NCBI GenBank assembly: GCA_002373775.1
Contig: DFJW01000068.1
Coordinates: forward strand, 1-5,557
Length of the DNA: 5,557 bases
Source of the DNA: Ruminococcus flavefaciens
Lineage (GTDB): Bacteria; Bacillota; Clostridia; Oscillospirales; Ruminococcaceae
Direction of reading: 5' to 3'
Made by a program: the position numbers and the translations under genes. Shown piece after piece: positions 5,233 through 5,557 of the stretch. The notes beneath the pieces were generated by a model. That model was not told the DNA's origin. It saw nothing but the letters and a program-made list of their open reading frames with translations, and made no database searches. Every line of letters begins with the position of its first letter. The stretch's first letter is position 1.

Positions 5233-5251
5233 GCTGCTCCGCAGCTTTTTT
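5233..5251 (+). terminator. Intrinsic terminator upstream of the relaxase gene
   Basis: GCTGC-TCC-GCAGC (5233-5245) is followed directly by six T residues (5246-5251) on the plus strand; the minus strand has no T-tract. It stands about 180 bp before the relaxase start, so it either ends a separate RNA or can attenuate relaxase expression. Confidence 0.65.
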
Positions 5252-5286
5252 CCTGCGACCATATTTTGTGTCGTTCAGGGAAAATT

Positions 5287-5347
5287 GCCCGTCAGGGCTG
5301 GCGTAGCACATAGCGAAGTCTTGTGCGTGCAATCTCCGCCTTAGCGG
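5287..5347 (+). other. Second hairpin cluster in the relaxase leader
   Basis: Three more small hairpins lie between the terminator and the relaxase: GCCC-GTCA-GGGC (5287-5298), GCACA/TGTGC (5306-5326) and CCGC-CTTA-GCGG (5336-5347). A competing ATTGC/GCAAT pairing (5284-5288 with 5329-5333) could form instead of the first. They end 4 bp before an AGAAAGGAG ribosome site. They may belong to a relaxase mRNA leader or to the transfer origin. Confidence 0.4.
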
Positions 5348-5361
5348 TCAAGAAAGGAGTG

Positions 5362-5379
5362 ATGCCTATGATTTTTTGA
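5362..5379 (+). CDS. Possible 5-codon leader peptide (MPMIF)
   Basis: ATG at 5362 opens a frame of five codons, MPMIF, ending in TGA (5377-5379), closely preceded by a strong ribosome site AGAAAGGAG. A second in-frame ATG at 5368 has better spacing. The stop overlaps the left arm of an inverted repeat that reaches the relaxase start region. It could be a leader peptide that couples ribosome movement to the hairpin, or the decayed start of an earlier gene. A ribosome site of this strength before so short a frame is unusual. Confidence 0.3.
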   Translation: MPMIF

Positions 5380-5413
5380 TTGGATTTCGTAGAGATAGAG
5401 AAGTAAATCCAAT
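5379..5413. repeat. 9-bp perfect inverted repeat before the relaxase
   Basis: ATTGGATTT (5379-5387) and AAATCCAAT (5405-5413) flank a 17-nt purine-rich loop. The right arm covers an upstream in-frame ATG (5412) and ends just before the AGAAAGG ribosome site of the relaxase. MobV relaxases commonly act on an inverted repeat just upstream of their own gene, so this is a candidate part of oriT. It may also control translation. Confidence 0.5.
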
Positions 5414-5432
5414 GAATAAGAAAGGCGAAATT

Positions 5433-5557
5433 ATGAAACAGAAAAGAATCTCGTTTGGTCAGGGAAAGGGTTCTCTGACTCACAATAACAGGGAGTTCAT
5501 GGCGGACAATGTTGATCCGCTCCGCACTCCGCAAAACATCACCTTCGTGCGTCAGCC
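5433..5557 (+). CDS. MobV/Pre-type mobilization relaxase, N-terminal part
   Basis: The first 41 codons of a plasmid recombination/mobilization (Pre/Mob, MobV-type) protein; the rest lies past the right edge. The visible part reads KRISFGQGKGSLTHNNREF (4-22), then ADNVDPLRTPQNITFVR (24-40). It matches the N-terminus I know for Clostridia members, in which a basic SFGxGKG-xxxHNxR segment is followed by NVDxxRTxxN. These enzymes nick the element at oriT and lead one strand into the recipient with the help of a conjugative element. The catalytic histidine and metal motifs lie further in and cannot be checked. I chose the ATG at 5433 because AGAAAGG lies 8 bp upstream; the in-frame ATG at 5412 lacks a good ribosome site and lies in a hairpin arm. 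Expression probably depends on the structured leader. Confidence 0.85.
   Translation, partial: MKQKRISFGQGKGSLTHNNREFMADNVDPLRTPQNITFVRQ

Larger units (their letters stand above)
4999..5251 (+). ncRNA. Candidate structured RNA ending in an intrinsic terminator
   Basis: No convincing gene is present, but hairpins follow closely in the plus strand. They are GCTCA/TGAGC (5006-5019); a 15-bp stem with one mismatch (5032-5064); CGGCTG/CAGCCG (5107-5124); TCCC-GTAA-GGGA with a GNRA-type loop (5131-5142); GCCC-CGCA-GGGC (5145-5156); a 16-bp arm pair matching at 13 positions (5160-5198); TTACAAgCGG/CCGTTGTAA with one bulge (5203-5230); and a terminator (5233-5251). From 5107 on, linkers are only 2-6 nt. 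A TATAAT box lies just before the proposed start. I do not recognise a known RNA family. Alternatives are the untranslated leader of the relaxase gene or an oriT/ssDNA structure. Transcription is unproven. Confidence 0.45.

Noticed and set aside
4943..5432. CRISPR array
   Set aside because: The hairpins share stem-loop style but not a regularly spaced repeat sequence, so it is not CRISPR.
5292..5534. 80-codon minus-strand frame over the relaxase start
   Set aside because: It is antisense to the recognisable relaxase N-terminus and has no supporting signal.

Overview
The window looks like part of the backbone of a mobilizable element (plasmid or integrated island) from a gut-type Clostridia, most likely Ruminococcus/Oscillospiraceae-like. 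I infer this from AGGAGG-type ribosome sites, consensus sigma-A promoters and the gene set: a DUF3987 replication-type protein, an excisionase-like HTH protein, a small acidic protein and the N-terminus of a MobV/Pre-type relaxase. No host core gene is present, so the genus is inference only.

Left part, all on the minus strand: the N-terminal 59 codons of an XRE-type regulator (running off the left edge) with its own promoter and a pair of direct repeats; a perfect 14-bp-stem terminator; a 375-aa DUF2971 protein with its own promoter; and a 351-aa protein with a cysteine-rich zinc-knuckle-like segment, driven by a perfect TTGACA-17-TATAAT promoter. The DUF2971 cassette is visibly more AT-rich than the genes to its right. 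It is bracketed by a 28-bp imperfect inverted repeat (23/28), which suggests inserted cargo.

Middle: a 170-bp divergent control region carries four exact TGCGTAT sites in both orientations plus two near matches, overlapping the promoters on both sides. It separates the zinc-knuckle gene from the rightward operon DUF3987 - HTH - small acidic protein.

Right part: about 490 bp without a long gene lies between the operon and the relaxase. It begins with a near-perfect palindrome next to a TATAAT box and continues as an almost uninterrupted series of hairpins ending in an intrinsic terminator (5233-5251). More hairpins, a 5-codon open frame with a strong ribosome site and a 9-bp inverted repeat then follow, before the relaxase start at 5433. 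This stretch could be a structured RNA of about 250 nt, an attenuated relaxase leader, an oriT region, or a combination. It is the most interesting unexplained part of the window.

Working model (inference): DUF3987, HTH and the small protein serve maintenance or excision of the element; the relaxase mobilizes it with help from a conjugative element in trans; the repeated TGCGTAT sites and the XRE protein control expression; and DUF2971 is accessory cargo, possibly defensive.
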